Shown here: positions 1-7,294 of the stretch, piece after piece
Position numbering within the stretch: position 1 is the stretch's first letter
Layout: each line of letters starts with the position of its first letter
NCBI GenBank assembly: GCA_900547435.1
Contig: URGO01000078.1
Coordinates: 1 to 14,689, forward strand
Origin: an uncultured Parabacteroides sp.
GTDB lineage: Bacteria; Bacteroidota; Bacteroidia; Bacteroidales; Tannerellaceae
Direction: 5' to 3'
Length of the DNA stretch: 14,689 bases
Position numbers and translations under genes: made by a program
The notes under the pieces: generated by a model
What the model was told of the DNA's origin: nothing
Database searches by the model: none
Seen by the model: only the letters and a program-made list of their open reading frames with translations

Positions 1-73
1 TCTCTATCTTTCTTGTTTTCGGCGATAAAGGTAAATGTTTAAATTGAAAATTGAAAATTAAAAGTTGAAAAAT
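1..73. repeat. AT-rich non-coding end with GAAAATT words
   Basis: This is the short stretch downstream of the PHP gene, with no gene in it. From 40 to 72 it is built from repeated TTGAAAA/GAAAATT words. Bases 40-56 (TAAATTGAAAATTGAAA) recur as the reverse complement at 9224-9240, between moxR and the DUF58 gene. Simple AT-rich words of this kind are common between Bacteroidales genes. No U-tract terminator is evident. Confidence 0.5.
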
Positions 74-790
74 TCATTCCACTTGCTTCAGATATTGCTT
101 AAACAAGTCCGGTTTGTCGTTCAAAATCAAACCTTCAGGAAATTCGGTGAGCTGAAGCAGTTCGTAAATATGGCTGTAGTCGGCAATCGAGAACGAGATA
201 TGCGCATCGCTTCCCAAGATAACCGGCACCTCATACTGCTTGCACAAACGCAGGATTTCCAGATTATTGTCGCGCGCCTTTACTTTGTGGCGCACCGGAT
301 TCAGCGAACTGTTGTTTATCTCCAACAGCGTGCGGGTTTCTTTTGCCGCCAGGACAACCGGCTCAAACAGCACATCGGCAGTCCCATCGCCCGGATGACT
401 GATTATCTGCACATACGGATGATGTATCGCGCCCAACATCGCAGAAGTATTCTGCACAACGCTCCCCGGCGTATAGCAAAGGGAATGGATTCCGGCTATC
501 CGCAAATCCAGCATTTTCCAATATTCTTCCGTCAAGTCGACCGTACCGTCATAATCCAAGATATTCAATTCGGCCCCCAGCATCAGCTCGACGCCGTACA
601 TCTTTCGGGGTACGACATGCAGATTCCGGAAATAAATGGGCGCACATGAGCCGGGAATCCCCGGAGCATGTTCTGTTATGCCTAATATCTCCAATCCTTT
701 TTCGGCAGCCGCATGTACCATCTCTTGCAGGCTGCTAAAAGCATGACCGCTCGCCACGGTATGCGTATGTACATCTAATGCTATTTTCAT
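74..790 (-). CDS. PHP-domain metal-dependent phosphatase, YcdX-like
   Basis: A 238-residue protein of the PHP (polymerase and histidinol phosphatase) superfamily, closest in layout to E. coli YcdX, a cytosolic phosphatase with three zinc ions. All nine expected metal ligands are visible: H8, H10 and H16 in DVHTHTVASGH, H41 in ITEH, E74 in GAELN, H102 in GIHS, H132 in SHPGD, and D195 and H197 in GSDAH. Length matches the family, so it is intact and probably active; the substrate is unknown. An upstream GTG at 862 would add 24 residues, but these are encoded by the palindromic repeat element and resemble no family member, so I chose the ATG at 790, where the conserved fold begins. It is the last gene of the minus-strand series, 305 nt beyond the PAP2 gene, so it may be transcribed separately. 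The family is sure; the substrate is not. Confidence 0.9.
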   Translation of the reverse strand: MKIALDVHTHTVASGHAFSSLQEMVHAAAEKGLEILGITEHAPGIPGSCAPIYFRNLHVVPRKMYGVELMLGAELNILDYDGTVDLTEEYWKMLDLRIAGIHSLCYTPGSVVQNTSAMLGAIHHPYVQIISHPGDGTADVLFEPVVLAAKETRTLLEINNSSLNPVRHKVKARDNNLEILRLCKQYEVPVILGSDAHISFSIADYSHIYELLQLTEFPEGLILNDKPDLFKQYLKQVE

Positions 791-816
791 TTTTCTTTGT
801 TTTTTGGAATAGTTTC

Positions 817-842
817 GTTCTTTTGCCTTGATGCAAAAGAAC
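817..842. repeat. 10-bp perfect hairpin upstream of the PHP gene
   Basis: GTTCTTTTGC at 817-826 and GCAAAAGAAC at 833-842 are exact reverse complements around a 6-nt CTTGAT loop. On the minus strand it lies 27 nt before the ATG of the PHP gene, so it would sit in the 5' leader or promoter region. No T-run follows on either strand, so it is a poor terminator. It may be one arm of the larger palindromic element beside it. Confidence 0.7.
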
Positions 843-853
843 CAAAAAATCAA

Positions 854-969
854 GGCGTACACTCCAGAGGCTACAAATTCGCTGCGCTTCGCTAAAATCT
901 CGGAAAACTCGCTTCGCTCAAACAGCCGAGATTTCTTGACGCTCAGCTTGGAATTTGCTTTACGCCTCT
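854..969. repeat. Nested inverted repeat, REP/MITE-like
   Basis: Successive pairs of arms face each other: GGCGTA 854-859 with TACGCC 961-966, AGAGGC 866-871 with GCCTCT 964-969, CAAATTC 874-880 with GAATTTG 951-957, and AAATCTCGG 895-903 with CCGAGATTT 926-934 around a 22-nt loop rich in CGCTTCGCT. The first two pairs overlap on the right side and so are alternatives. As RNA or single-stranded DNA it could fold into a long imperfect cruciform. No coding capacity, transposase or flanking target duplication was seen. Confidence 0.65.
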
Positions 970-1035
970 TCCGTTAGGCCAAATTAAATAATTAGTGGGC
1001 AAAATATCCAGCTGATAAGTCCAGCCTAATATCTG

Positions 1036-1107
1036 TGGCCTTGTCATCTTGTCAACTTGTCTGTGACCTTGTCATCTTGTCAATTTGCAATCTTATCAAC
1101 TTGTCCC
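1036..1107. repeat. CTTGTC/CTTGTCATCTTGTCAA direct repeats
   Basis: The word CCTTGTCATCTTGTCAA occurs twice, at about 1039-1055 and 1068-1084, with further partial copies (AACTTGTC, ATCTTATCAACTTGTC) around them. The right end overlaps the last codons and the stop of the PAP2 gene. The units are short, uneven and have no unique spacers, so this is a simple intergenic repeat and not a CRISPR. Confidence 0.65.
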
Positions 1108-1779
1108 CATTCGTACCAACGGATCATGTAACGTCAATAAGATTATAAACATCAGCCAAACGGCGGAAGTAATCAGCACTGCCCTTCTTTTATCGTAAAC
1201 CGGAGAGGGTGAATCCGGCAACCAGCGCGAACGTATCCAAGCGTAGAGTTTATAAACGATGTAGCCAAAGAACAGTCCCGCGATAATGCCCGGAATGATA
1301 TCCGTCAGGAAATGCACGCCCAAATAAATACGGCTGTAGGCGTTGACCGTAGCCCAAAAGAATAGGGTAAATCCCAGCCACCGGTTACGGAAGAGCAACG
1401 TCAAGAACATGGCAAACCCGAAAGCATTCGCCGCATGGCTGGAGATGAATCCGTAACGCCCGCCCCGGTAGCCGAATACGGTCTTGACCTCATTCATAAA
1501 ATCCGGATGGTGCGTAGGACGGAAACGGGTAAACAAAGGCTTACAGACGTGAGACGCGAACTGGTCGCACAGCGTGATGGTCAGGACAATCGCCAACAAG
1601 ACCAGCACAATCTCCCGCCAGTCTTTCCTATAACATAACGTCAACAAGACCAAAAGCGCCAACGGCAGCCATACCCCTTTTCCGGAATAAAGCCACATCA
1701 CTTCATCCCAATAAGGCGTATGGCAATCGTTCAGCCACAAAAACAGATTGCGTTCGTATGTCAATAGATTTTCTAACAT
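1096..1779 (-). CDS. PAP2-family membrane phosphatase
   Basis: A 227-residue integral membrane protein of the PAP2/PgpB superfamily, which removes phosphate from lipid phosphates or diphosphates such as undecaprenyl diphosphate, phosphatidylglycerophosphate or lipid A. The three catalytic motifs are present: KPLFTRFRP (K80, R87, P88; the K-x6-RP motif), SSHA (S113-S114-H115, in place of the common PSGH) and SRIYLGVHFLTD (S149, R150, H156, D160; the SR-x5-H-x3-D motif). About five or six hydrophobic segments surround them, with one more at about 198-219. The start at 1779 gives a typical family N-terminus ahead of the first membrane segment. It lies 104 nt beyond batE across an inverted repeat, so co-transcription with the Bat genes is uncertain. 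The family is clear; undecaprenyl-diphosphatase (BacA-independent) or lipid A phosphatase are both possible substrates. Confidence 0.9.
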   Translation of the reverse strand: MLENLLTYERNLFLWLNDCHTPYWDEVMWLYSGKGVWLPLALLVLLTLCYRKDWREIVLVLLAIVLTITLCDQFASHVCKPLFTRFRPTHHPDFMNEVKTVFGYRGGRYGFISSHAANAFGFAMFLTLLFRNRWLGFTLFFWATVNAYSRIYLGVHFLTDIIPGIIAGLFFGYIVYKLYAWIRSRWLPDSPSPVYDKRRAVLITSAVWLMFIILLTLHDPLVRMGTS

Positions 1780-1810
1780 GATTTGAGAAGTAGTTAGCAG
1801 TCAGTAGTTG

Positions 1811-1887
1811 GTAGTTAGTAGTTTTGGCAATTAGAATATGGGATTTGCTGGAACTACAAACTACTATCTACTAACTACCCATTCTAA
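1811..1887. repeat. Overlapping inverted repeats at the batE 3' end
   Basis: GTAGTTAGTA (1811-1820) is the reverse complement of TACTAACTAC (1869-1878). A second pair crosses it: TTAGAATatGGG (1831-1842) with CCCATTCTAA (1878-1887), whose right arm includes the batE stop codon. The two stems cannot form together as simple nested hairpins. The region is built from TAGTTAGTAG words. It may end Bat-operon transcripts, but there is no U-run, so that role is only a guess. Confidence 0.5.
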
Positions 1888-2648
1888 ATTGTTTGTATCT
1901 CCTTGCTCGGCATCCAGCCTACATTGCCATCTTCCAGTTCCACCTCGCTCCATTCGCCCAAGGTACTTTTAACGGCTACTTTCGTACCTTCGTGCAAAAC
2001 GACCAGGTCGGTTCCGCTCTCGTCCGGCGAACTCTTCACCGTAACACTGGAAGCAAACACAATCGCTTCGACCTGATTTTTCATCGCACTCTTCTGGCTA
2101 TATCCGAAAATATTCGAGAAAACGACAATCAGCAAGAAAAGCAATGCGCAATAAAAACCGATTTTCTTAAAGCGAACCACCTTCGAAAAGAAGAACACGA
2201 CCAAACAAAGCATAAAGAGGATAAAACAGATAATCCCCGTAGCCCCCCAGGTGTCCACGCTCGCCACATCACGCACACCCTCTATCCACTTGGCCAGGAA
2301 AAACTGCCCGACCGGTTCGATTTTATCCACGGCCCGCGACTTGGCCAATTGCAGGTTGAAACGGATATCCTTGTCGCCCGGCTCCAGAAGCAAAGCACGC
2401 TCATAATTCAGAATAGCCGGAGCTATCTGTCCGTCCTTGTAATAGGCATTTCCCAAATTATAATAGATAGCCGCCGATTCGCCATTGTTCTTCAGCAGAC
2501 CTTCGTAAAGCTCAATCGCGGTCTTATAATCCTCCTTCGTATAAGCCACTTCCGCCTCTTTGATAGAAGCCTCTTGCGCCATCATCATAGGCCATGCCAA
2601 ACATTGAATCAGCAAAGCCAGCACAAATTGTCTGATATATCTTTTCAT
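1884..2648 (-). CDS. batE: BatE: TPR and SH3-like protein of the Bat operon
   Basis: A 254-residue protein with an N-terminal signal or anchor segment (about 6-24), TPR repeats over roughly 28-108 (including YYNLGNAYYKDG and AILNYERALLLEPGD), two hydrophobic segments near 137-155 and 165-182, and a C-terminal SH3-like domain (from about 195) ending in VGWMPSKEIQ. This is the BatE architecture of Bacteroidetes: TPRs, membrane helices and a bacterial SH3 module, a likely envelope scaffold or wall-binding part. I chose ATG 2648 because it begins a signal peptide and lies 4 nt after the batD stop; an upstream in-frame start at 2690 would overlap batD and add a non-signal-like stretch. It is the final Bat gene. 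It ends in TAG where the SH3 fold ends, which shows that TAG is read as stop in this genome. The biochemical role of the family remains poorly defined. Confidence 0.9.
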   Translation of the reverse strand: MKRYIRQFVLALLIQCLAWPMMMAQEASIKEAEVAYTKEDYKTAIELYEGLLKNNGESAAIYYNLGNAYYKDGQIAPAILNYERALLLEPGDKDIRFNLQLAKSRAVDKIEPVGQFFLAKWIEGVRDVASVDTWGATGIICFILFMLCLVVFFFSKVVRFKKIGFYCALLFLLIVVFSNIFGYSQKSAMKNQVEAIVFASSVTVKSSPDESGTDLVVLHEGTKVAVKSTLGEWSEVELEDGNVGWMPSKEIQTI

Positions 2649-2652
2649 TGTT

Positions 2653-4464
2653 TTACTTTTTAATGGTATTCTCCATCTTGCCGATAGCATCGACCGTCAT
2701 TGCATACAACTTATCCATCGCATCCGATGCCTGAGAAGGCGCATAACGCGCAAATTCGCAGGTGTTCAGAATGTCCATGAACTCTTTCGTCAGCGAGCTG
2801 TCCACTCCATACTTAGCCAATTCGGCTTCGACATTGTCCTTGGTCAAGTCTGCAGGAGGAATATTCAGCTTATCACTCAAATACCCCCACAAAGCCCGAA
2901 GCACTTCCTCATAGAACGCCTCTTTCTGATTAGCCTGCATCAGCTTGCCCGCATTCTTCAGGCGTCTCACGGCAATCTTGTTTGCTTTCTTTGTGCGAAC
3001 ACGCGCCAAATCCGAATTTTCCTTGATTAGCTTACGATACACCACAAAGAAGACGATAAACAGAATCAACGGAACGATATAAGCCATCACATACATAGCC
3101 GTACCGAAGAAGACATCTTCACGCTTATTGGTAAAGTGGATTCCCTTCGTCTTGAGGAAACGGATATCCTGTCCCAAATACTTCACCTGTTCTTTGTTGG
3201 AATAATTGGATACCACCGGAGCCGAACCGCTTCCCTCCTCGCCTTTCTCCACATGCAGCTTGAAGGCCTCCGAGGTCAATGTCTTATAGGTTTTCGACTT
3301 GATATCAAAGTAAGAGAATTGTACGGCCGGGATTTCAAAATCGCCGTTATAACGCGGGATAGCCATATATTCGATGCTCTTGCTACCGGAAACGCCGGCA
3401 GTTGTAGTCTTGGTATTGGATTCCACCTTCGGATCATAAATATCGAAATCGTTCGGGAACTTCACCTCCGGATTCTTCACCATCTTCAGGTTTCCGTTAC
3501 CGGAAATATTCACCTTCACGGTAACAGCTTCGTTCGCTTTCACATGGTCTGAACTGATGGAAGCCGTCATATTGAAATCGCCGACCGCCCCGGAGAACGA
3601 TGCCGGTTTGCCGGAAGGCAGCGGTTCTACCTGAATAGTGGCCGGCTGAGAAACCAGCGTCTTCTGCACTTCGCGATAAGAATCAAAGAAATCATCAAAA
3701 ATGCTGCGAGCCTTCTGCGGCGTAGAGACACGAATCACAGCGTCGTAGGTACCTTTCCCTATTGTCAATTCGCCCGACCGTTGCGGATATAACACGCACT
3801 GTTTCAAATCGACCGTGAAATAATTGCGGTCCTTGTAGCGGTCTTGCACCCATTGTTTCTCTTGCGGCAATTCCACCTCCTGCACCAGGAATCCCTCAAA
3901 TTCGGGGAACTTCACGCTGGGCAACCCACAAGGACGTGCCGCATACAGCTTGAACGTAACCAAGAATCCCTCCTGTTCATAGACATTCCGCTTGGATACA
4001 ATCATACGTACAAAGAAATCATCATTGCTAATCGTAGCAGATGACTCTTGCGCCCGTTCAGCGGTTGTCTTGCCGGATTTGTCCGGAGGAAGCACCTTTA
4101 TCGACAAACCGTTTGAAGTATAAGTAGCGTTCTTGACTTTGATAGTTGCCGGAGCGATGGAGAAAGTTCCCTCTTTCTTCGGCATGAGGATATACGTATA
4201 GGTAATTGTCGTCTCGCTACTCACCTTACCATTCACATAGCTGGTGCTATGCGATGTGGATTGGGCCGGCCCCATCAGCACATCGAAATCCGGCATTCCC
4301 TGTACCCTTAAATCTTTTCCTTCAGCGTTGATCGTATAGGTAAGCCTGAACTGTTCGCCCATCACGACCGATTGCGGCGCGGAAGCCTTGAAAGTCACGT
4401 CGTCCGCATAGACCGCTCCGCTTGCGACCAACCACAGAAAGAGTAAGAAAATACATCTTTTCAT
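2653..4464 (-). CDS. batD: BatD: membrane-anchored oxygen-tolerance protein
   Basis: A 603-residue protein of the BatD family. A signal peptide covers about 1-20 (cleavage likely near VYA-DD). Beta-rich, Ig-like repeats follow to about 440; one transmembrane helix lies at about 456-478 (MAYIVPLILFIVFFVVY); and a helical cytoplasmic tail begins around 480 with many basic residues. The bulk therefore faces the periplasm. Length and order fit full-length BatD, and no frame break is seen. It starts 21 nt after batC and ends 4 nt before batE, so the three are surely one transcript. In Bacteroides fragilis the bat genes were linked to aerotolerance; a direct molecular role for BatD has not been settled. 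By context it probably pairs with the VWA proteins BatA and BatB in the inner membrane. Confidence 0.93.
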   Translation of the reverse strand: MKRCIFLLFLWLVASGAVYADDVTFKASAPQSVVMGEQFRLTYTINAEGKDLRVQGMPDFDVLMGPAQSTSHSTSYVNGKVSSETTITYTYILMPKKEGTFSIAPATIKVKNATYTSNGLSIKVLPPDKSGKTTAERAQESSATISNDDFFVRMIVSKRNVYEQEGFLVTFKLYAARPCGLPSVKFPEFEGFLVQEVELPQEKQWVQDRYKDRNYFTVDLKQCVLYPQRSGELTIGKGTYDAVIRVSTPQKARSIFDDFFDSYREVQKTLVSQPATIQVEPLPSGKPASFSGAVGDFNMTASISSDHVKANEAVTVKVNISGNGNLKMVKNPEVKFPNDFDIYDPKVESNTKTTTAGVSGSKSIEYMAIPRYNGDFEIPAVQFSYFDIKSKTYKTLTSEAFKLHVEKGEEGSGSAPVVSNYSNKEQVKYLGQDIRFLKTKGIHFTNKREDVFFGTAMYVMAYIVPLILFIVFFVVYRKLIKENSDLARVRTKKANKIAVRRLKNAGKLMQANQKEAFYEEVLRALWGYLSDKLNIPPADLTKDNVEAELAKYGVDSSLTKEFMDILNTCEFARYAPSQASDAMDKLYAMTVDAIGKMENTIKK

Positions 4465-4485
4465 TATACTTGCATTTTTATTGTT

Positions 4486-5244
4486 TTACCATTGTTTTTC
4501 TGTTTTCCGGCGTTGCTGCTTCTGCTGCTGCGCCTTCTTCACTTTTTCTTGCGTATCTTTCTCGTCTTGCAGGAAAGCATCCAGCATCTGCTGCGCATTG
4601 TCTTGGCTCATCTGCTCATTAGGCTGCTGCTCCTCTTGCGTCTTGTTTTGCTGATTATCTTGCTGAGGTTGCTGCTGCTGTTGTTGCTGATCCTGTTTGT
4701 CTTGGTTCTCCTGTTTGTCCTGATTTTGCTGGTCCTGACTTTGGTCTTGCTGCTGTTGCTGGTCATTCAGCAATTTCTGCGCCAATGCCAGATTATAACG
4801 AGTCTCATCATCTTTCGGGTTCATACGTAAAGACTGCTTGTAAGCCTCCACACTCTGGGCATAATCTTTCGCCTGCATACAGACATTTCCCATGTTATGA
4901 TACACCTGCGCCAAGCGGGCACGTCCTTCAGGAGTCTCTTTCAACTTAGCCTCCTGCCCGGCAAGCAGCTGATATTGTTCGGCCGCTTCTTGAAACTTCT
5001 TTTGCTTATAAAGCGCATTCCCCAGATTATAGGTACCCTCCACCGAACGCGGATTCACGTCCAGCGCTTTCCGATAGGCAATCTCCGCCTCTGTGTACTT
5101 CTCGCTTTGATAAAGGTCGTTTCCTTCACGCACCTGTTTCCGCTCTGCCTTTTGCGCGGAAGCTGAAAACACTCCGCCCATAAACAACGATCCGCCGCAC
5201 AGGATTGCTATCCGTATCGTTTTCATTTGTCTCTTTCGTTTCAT
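4486..5244 (-). CDS. batC: BatC: secreted TPR protein with a glutamine-rich tail
   Basis: A 252-residue protein with a signal peptide (basic start, hydrophobic core about 10-25, ending SASAQ), TPR repeats over about 33-155 (units at GNDLYQSEKYTEAEIAYRKA, YNLGNALYKQKKF, YHNMGNVCMQAKDY), then a Q/D/N/K-rich low-complexity segment at about 161-215, and a conserved-looking basic end (LDAFLQDEKDTQEKV and EKQW). This is the usual BatC plan. ATG 5244 was chosen because it lies 4 nt after the batB stop and a GAGGT Shine-Dalgarno-like site overlaps the end of batB; ATG 5226 is a possible alternative giving a shorter signal peptide. The Gln tract arises from CAG/CAA-rich DNA and may vary in length between strains. 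It probably mediates protein contacts with BatA, BatB or BatD in the periplasm. Confidence 0.9.
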   Translation of the reverse strand: MKRKRQMKTIRIAILCGGSLFMGGVFSASAQKAERKQVREGNDLYQSEKYTEAEIAYRKALDVNPRSVEGTYNLGNALYKQKKFQEAAEQYQLLAGQEAKLKETPEGRARLAQVYHNMGNVCMQAKDYAQSVEAYKQSLRMNPKDDETRYNLALAQKLLNDQQQQQDQSQDQQNQDKQENQDKQDQQQQQQQPQQDNQQNKTQEEQQPNEQMSQDNAQQMLDAFLQDEKDTQEKVKKAQQQKQQRRKTEKQW

Positions 5245-5248
5245 TTCT

Positions 5249-6283
5249 TTATACCTCTTTGTTAGGTTCCTTAAACAGGGTAATCTTGCGGAACACACGA
5301 TTTTTCCGGTCTAATGTCAAAACATCGGCCACCAACAGAAATAGTGCAATCCACGCAAACAAATGGAACTGCTCGTCATACTCGGAATAGACCTTCGAGT
5401 CCATTTCCGTCTTATTCATCTTTTCTATTTCCCCTTGTAAAGCCTTCAAAGCCGAATTGGTATTGTCCGCACGCACATACATACCATTACCCGCCGCCGC
5501 AATCTCTTGAGCCATCTGCTCGCTCAGCTTGGTAATAACTACATTTCCGGCATTATCTTTCATGTAATTTCCTCCTTCCAGAGGAATCGGCGCGCCTTTC
5601 GGATCTCCCATTCCGACAACATTCACATGGATGCCCTTTTCAGCAGCAGCTTTGGCAGCTCCCACAGCATCATCCTCATGATTCTCGCCATCGGTTATTA
5701 CTATAATCGCCTTGTCCGACGCTTCATTCGGTGTAAACGAACGAGCCGCCAAATTGATAGCCGCACCGATAGCGGTACCTTGTGTTGATATCATTTCCGG
5801 ATTAATGGAAGAGAGAAACATCTTTGCCGAAATATAATCTGATGTAATAGGCAATTGGGTAAAAGCATCTCCTGCAAAAACAATCAACCCGACTTTATCA
5901 TTCTTGAAACCATCAGTCAGCCGTGCCAGCATCTGCTTGGCTTTATCCAAACGGTTCGGCGACATATCCTCCGCTAACATCGAATTGGAGATATCCAAAC
6001 AAACCATAATCTCCACACCTTGCCGCTTTACTGTTTCCAATTTCGTACCGAATTGCGGACCGGCAATCACAAATATCATCGCAGCAATGGCTCCCCATGT
6101 CAGCCAAAACTTCAAATGCTGGCGTTTGAGAGAGACATCAGGCATCAACTCTTTCAATAATTCCGGATTGCCATATCGCTTCACCGCTTTGCGCTTCCAA
6201 ACGATAGCATAAATATAAAACACTATCAAAACGGGAAGGATGAAAAGCAAATATAAAAATTCCGGATGTGCAAAACGAAACAT
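5249..6283 (-). CDS. batB: BatB: membrane VWA-domain protein
   Basis: A 344-residue protein with two N-terminal membrane segments (about 8-27 and 58-76), a von Willebrand factor A domain over about 90-290, and a C-terminal membrane helix (about 311-326). The metal-binding MIDAS site is complete: DISNS at 97-101, T170 in QGTA, and D198 in ITDGEN. Such domains bind partner proteins through a divalent metal. The order TM-VWA-TM with a loop on one side of the inner membrane is the Bat VWA signature. BatA is a close paralogue and lies just upstream (12-nt gap); batC follows with a 4-nt gap. BatA and BatB probably form a heteromeric membrane assembly. The start at 6283 gives the expected FAHPEFLYLL anchor. 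No oddity was seen. Confidence 0.94.
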   Translation of the reverse strand: MFRFAHPEFLYLLFILPVLIVFYIYAIVWKRKAVKRYGNPELLKELMPDVSLKRQHLKFWLTWGAIAAMIFVIAGPQFGTKLETVKRQGVEIMVCLDISNSMLAEDMSPNRLDKAKQMLARLTDGFKNDKVGLIVFAGDAFTQLPITSDYISAKMFLSSINPEMISTQGTAIGAAINLAARSFTPNEASDKAIIVITDGENHEDDAVGAAKAAAEKGIHVNVVGMGDPKGAPIPLEGGNYMKDNAGNVVITKLSEQMAQEIAAAGNGMYVRADNTNSALKALQGEIEKMNKTEMDSKVYSEYDEQFHLFAWIALFLLVADVLTLDRKNRVFRKITLFKEPNKEV

Positions 6284-6295
6284 ATCTTTCTGTTT

Positions 6296-7282
6296 TTATG
6301 GAATATTTCTCAATAATGTATTTCTCAACAACACCTCGACCAGCAACAAAGCAAACACAATCAGCGCCCAATTCTTATACTCTTCTTGTTTCTTGCTAAA
6401 TTCCTGCACACTGATTTTTGTTTTCTCCATCTGATCGATTTCCGAATAGATTTCCTTCAAGCTGGCATTATCCGTTGCACGGAAATATTGTCCGCCCGTT
6501 GTCGAAGCAATCTGCTTCAACACCTGCTCGTCAATTTCGACCGGGATGTTCTGGTATTGAATACCAAATGCGGTCGGAATCGGATAAGGAGCCTCTCCCT
6601 GCGTACCGACACCAATCGTATAAACACGAATACCAAATGTCTTGGCAATCTCGGCAGCCGTTACCGGAGCAATCTCTCCCGTATTGTTCACACCATCGGT
6701 CAACAAGATAATGACCTTCGACTTTGCCTGGCTGTCTTTGATTCGGCTGACCGCATTAGCCAGTCCTAATCCAATAGCCGTTCCATCCTGGATAATTCCC
6801 GGTTGGATATCTTTAAAGAGATTCAGCAACACACCATGGTCGATAGTCAACGGACACTGTGTAAAACTCTCTGCCGCAAACACCACCAAACCGATATTAT
6901 CGTTCTGACGACCATTGATAAAGGAAGCCGCCACATCTTTGGCCGCTTCCAAACGATTCGGCTTCAGGTCTTCAGCCAGCATACTCGTCGAAATATCCAT
7001 CGCCATCACAATATCAATACCTTCTGTTGTAGAATTCTGCCAGCTATCAGTAGATTGCGGACGCGCCAGAACTACAATCAGCAGGGCTATAGCCAATGTT
7101 CGCAACGCAAAAGGAACATGCCGCAAATACACCTTCCACGACGTAGCCCCGGCTACCTCGAAAGCCTCTGTCGAAGAGACTTGCAAACTGGCCTGACTCT
7201 TACGCAGCTTATACACATACCATCCGATCATCGGGATAAGCAGCAACAATAAATATAAATAGGTAGGATTCGCAAATACCAT
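6296..7282 (-). CDS. batA: BatA: membrane VWA-domain protein
   Basis: A 328-residue paralogue of BatB. Membrane segments lie at about 7-24 and 57-73; the VWA domain spans about 88-285 with an intact MIDAS (DISTS 96-100, T168 in DGTA, D196 in LLTDGVN); and a C-terminal helix lies at about 306-322. It begins with FANPTYLYLLLLL, the typical BatA/BatB anchor. It starts 12 nt after the DUF4381-like gene and ends 12 nt before batB, inside the operon. The family is encoded next to MoxR ATPases in many phyla, where MoxR is thought to act on metal-binding VWA partners; BatA is therefore a candidate client of the MoxR protein encoded at 9241-10236. That pairing is inference from context. Confidence 0.94.
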   Translation of the reverse strand: MVFANPTYLYLLLLLIPMIGWYVYKLRKSQASLQVSSTEAFEVAGATSWKVYLRHVPFALRTLAIALLIVVLARPQSTDSWQNSTTEGIDIVMAMDISTSMLAEDLKPNRLEAAKDVAASFINGRQNDNIGLVVFAAESFTQCPLTIDHGVLLNLFKDIQPGIIQDGTAIGLGLANAVSRIKDSQAKSKVIILLTDGVNNTGEIAPVTAAEIAKTFGIRVYTIGVGTQGEAPYPIPTAFGIQYQNIPVEIDEQVLKQIASTTGGQYFRATDNASLKEIYSEIDQMEKTKISVQEFSKKQEEYKNWALIVFALLLVEVLLRNTLLRNIP

Positions 7283-7294
7283 TTTTATTCCCCC

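Larger units (their letters stand above)
791..1095. repeat. Gene-free stretch with hairpins and CTTGTC repeats
   Basis: No gene is seen in these 305 bases. From left to right they hold a 10-bp perfect hairpin (817-842), a nested inverted repeat (854-969), about 60 bases without notable structure, and a CTTGTC-word repeat (1036-1107) that runs into the end of the PAP2 gene. The arrangement looks like a dispersed palindromic element of the REP/MITE type between two co-oriented genes; this is inferred from structure alone. Confidence 0.6.

Noticed and set aside
74..862. Longer PHP gene starting with GTG at 862
   Set aside because: The extra 24 residues are encoded by the palindromic element and lie outside the conserved fold; ATG 790 fits the family start.
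1036..1107. Possible CRISPR array
   Set aside because: Units are short and uneven, there are no spacers of constant length and no cas genes.
1893..2663. 256-codon plus-strand frame
   Set aside because: Antisense of batE; no recognisable domain.
4492..4830. Leucine-rich plus-strand frame resembling a membrane protein
   Set aside because: It is the antisense reading of the glutamine codons of batC; composition explains it.
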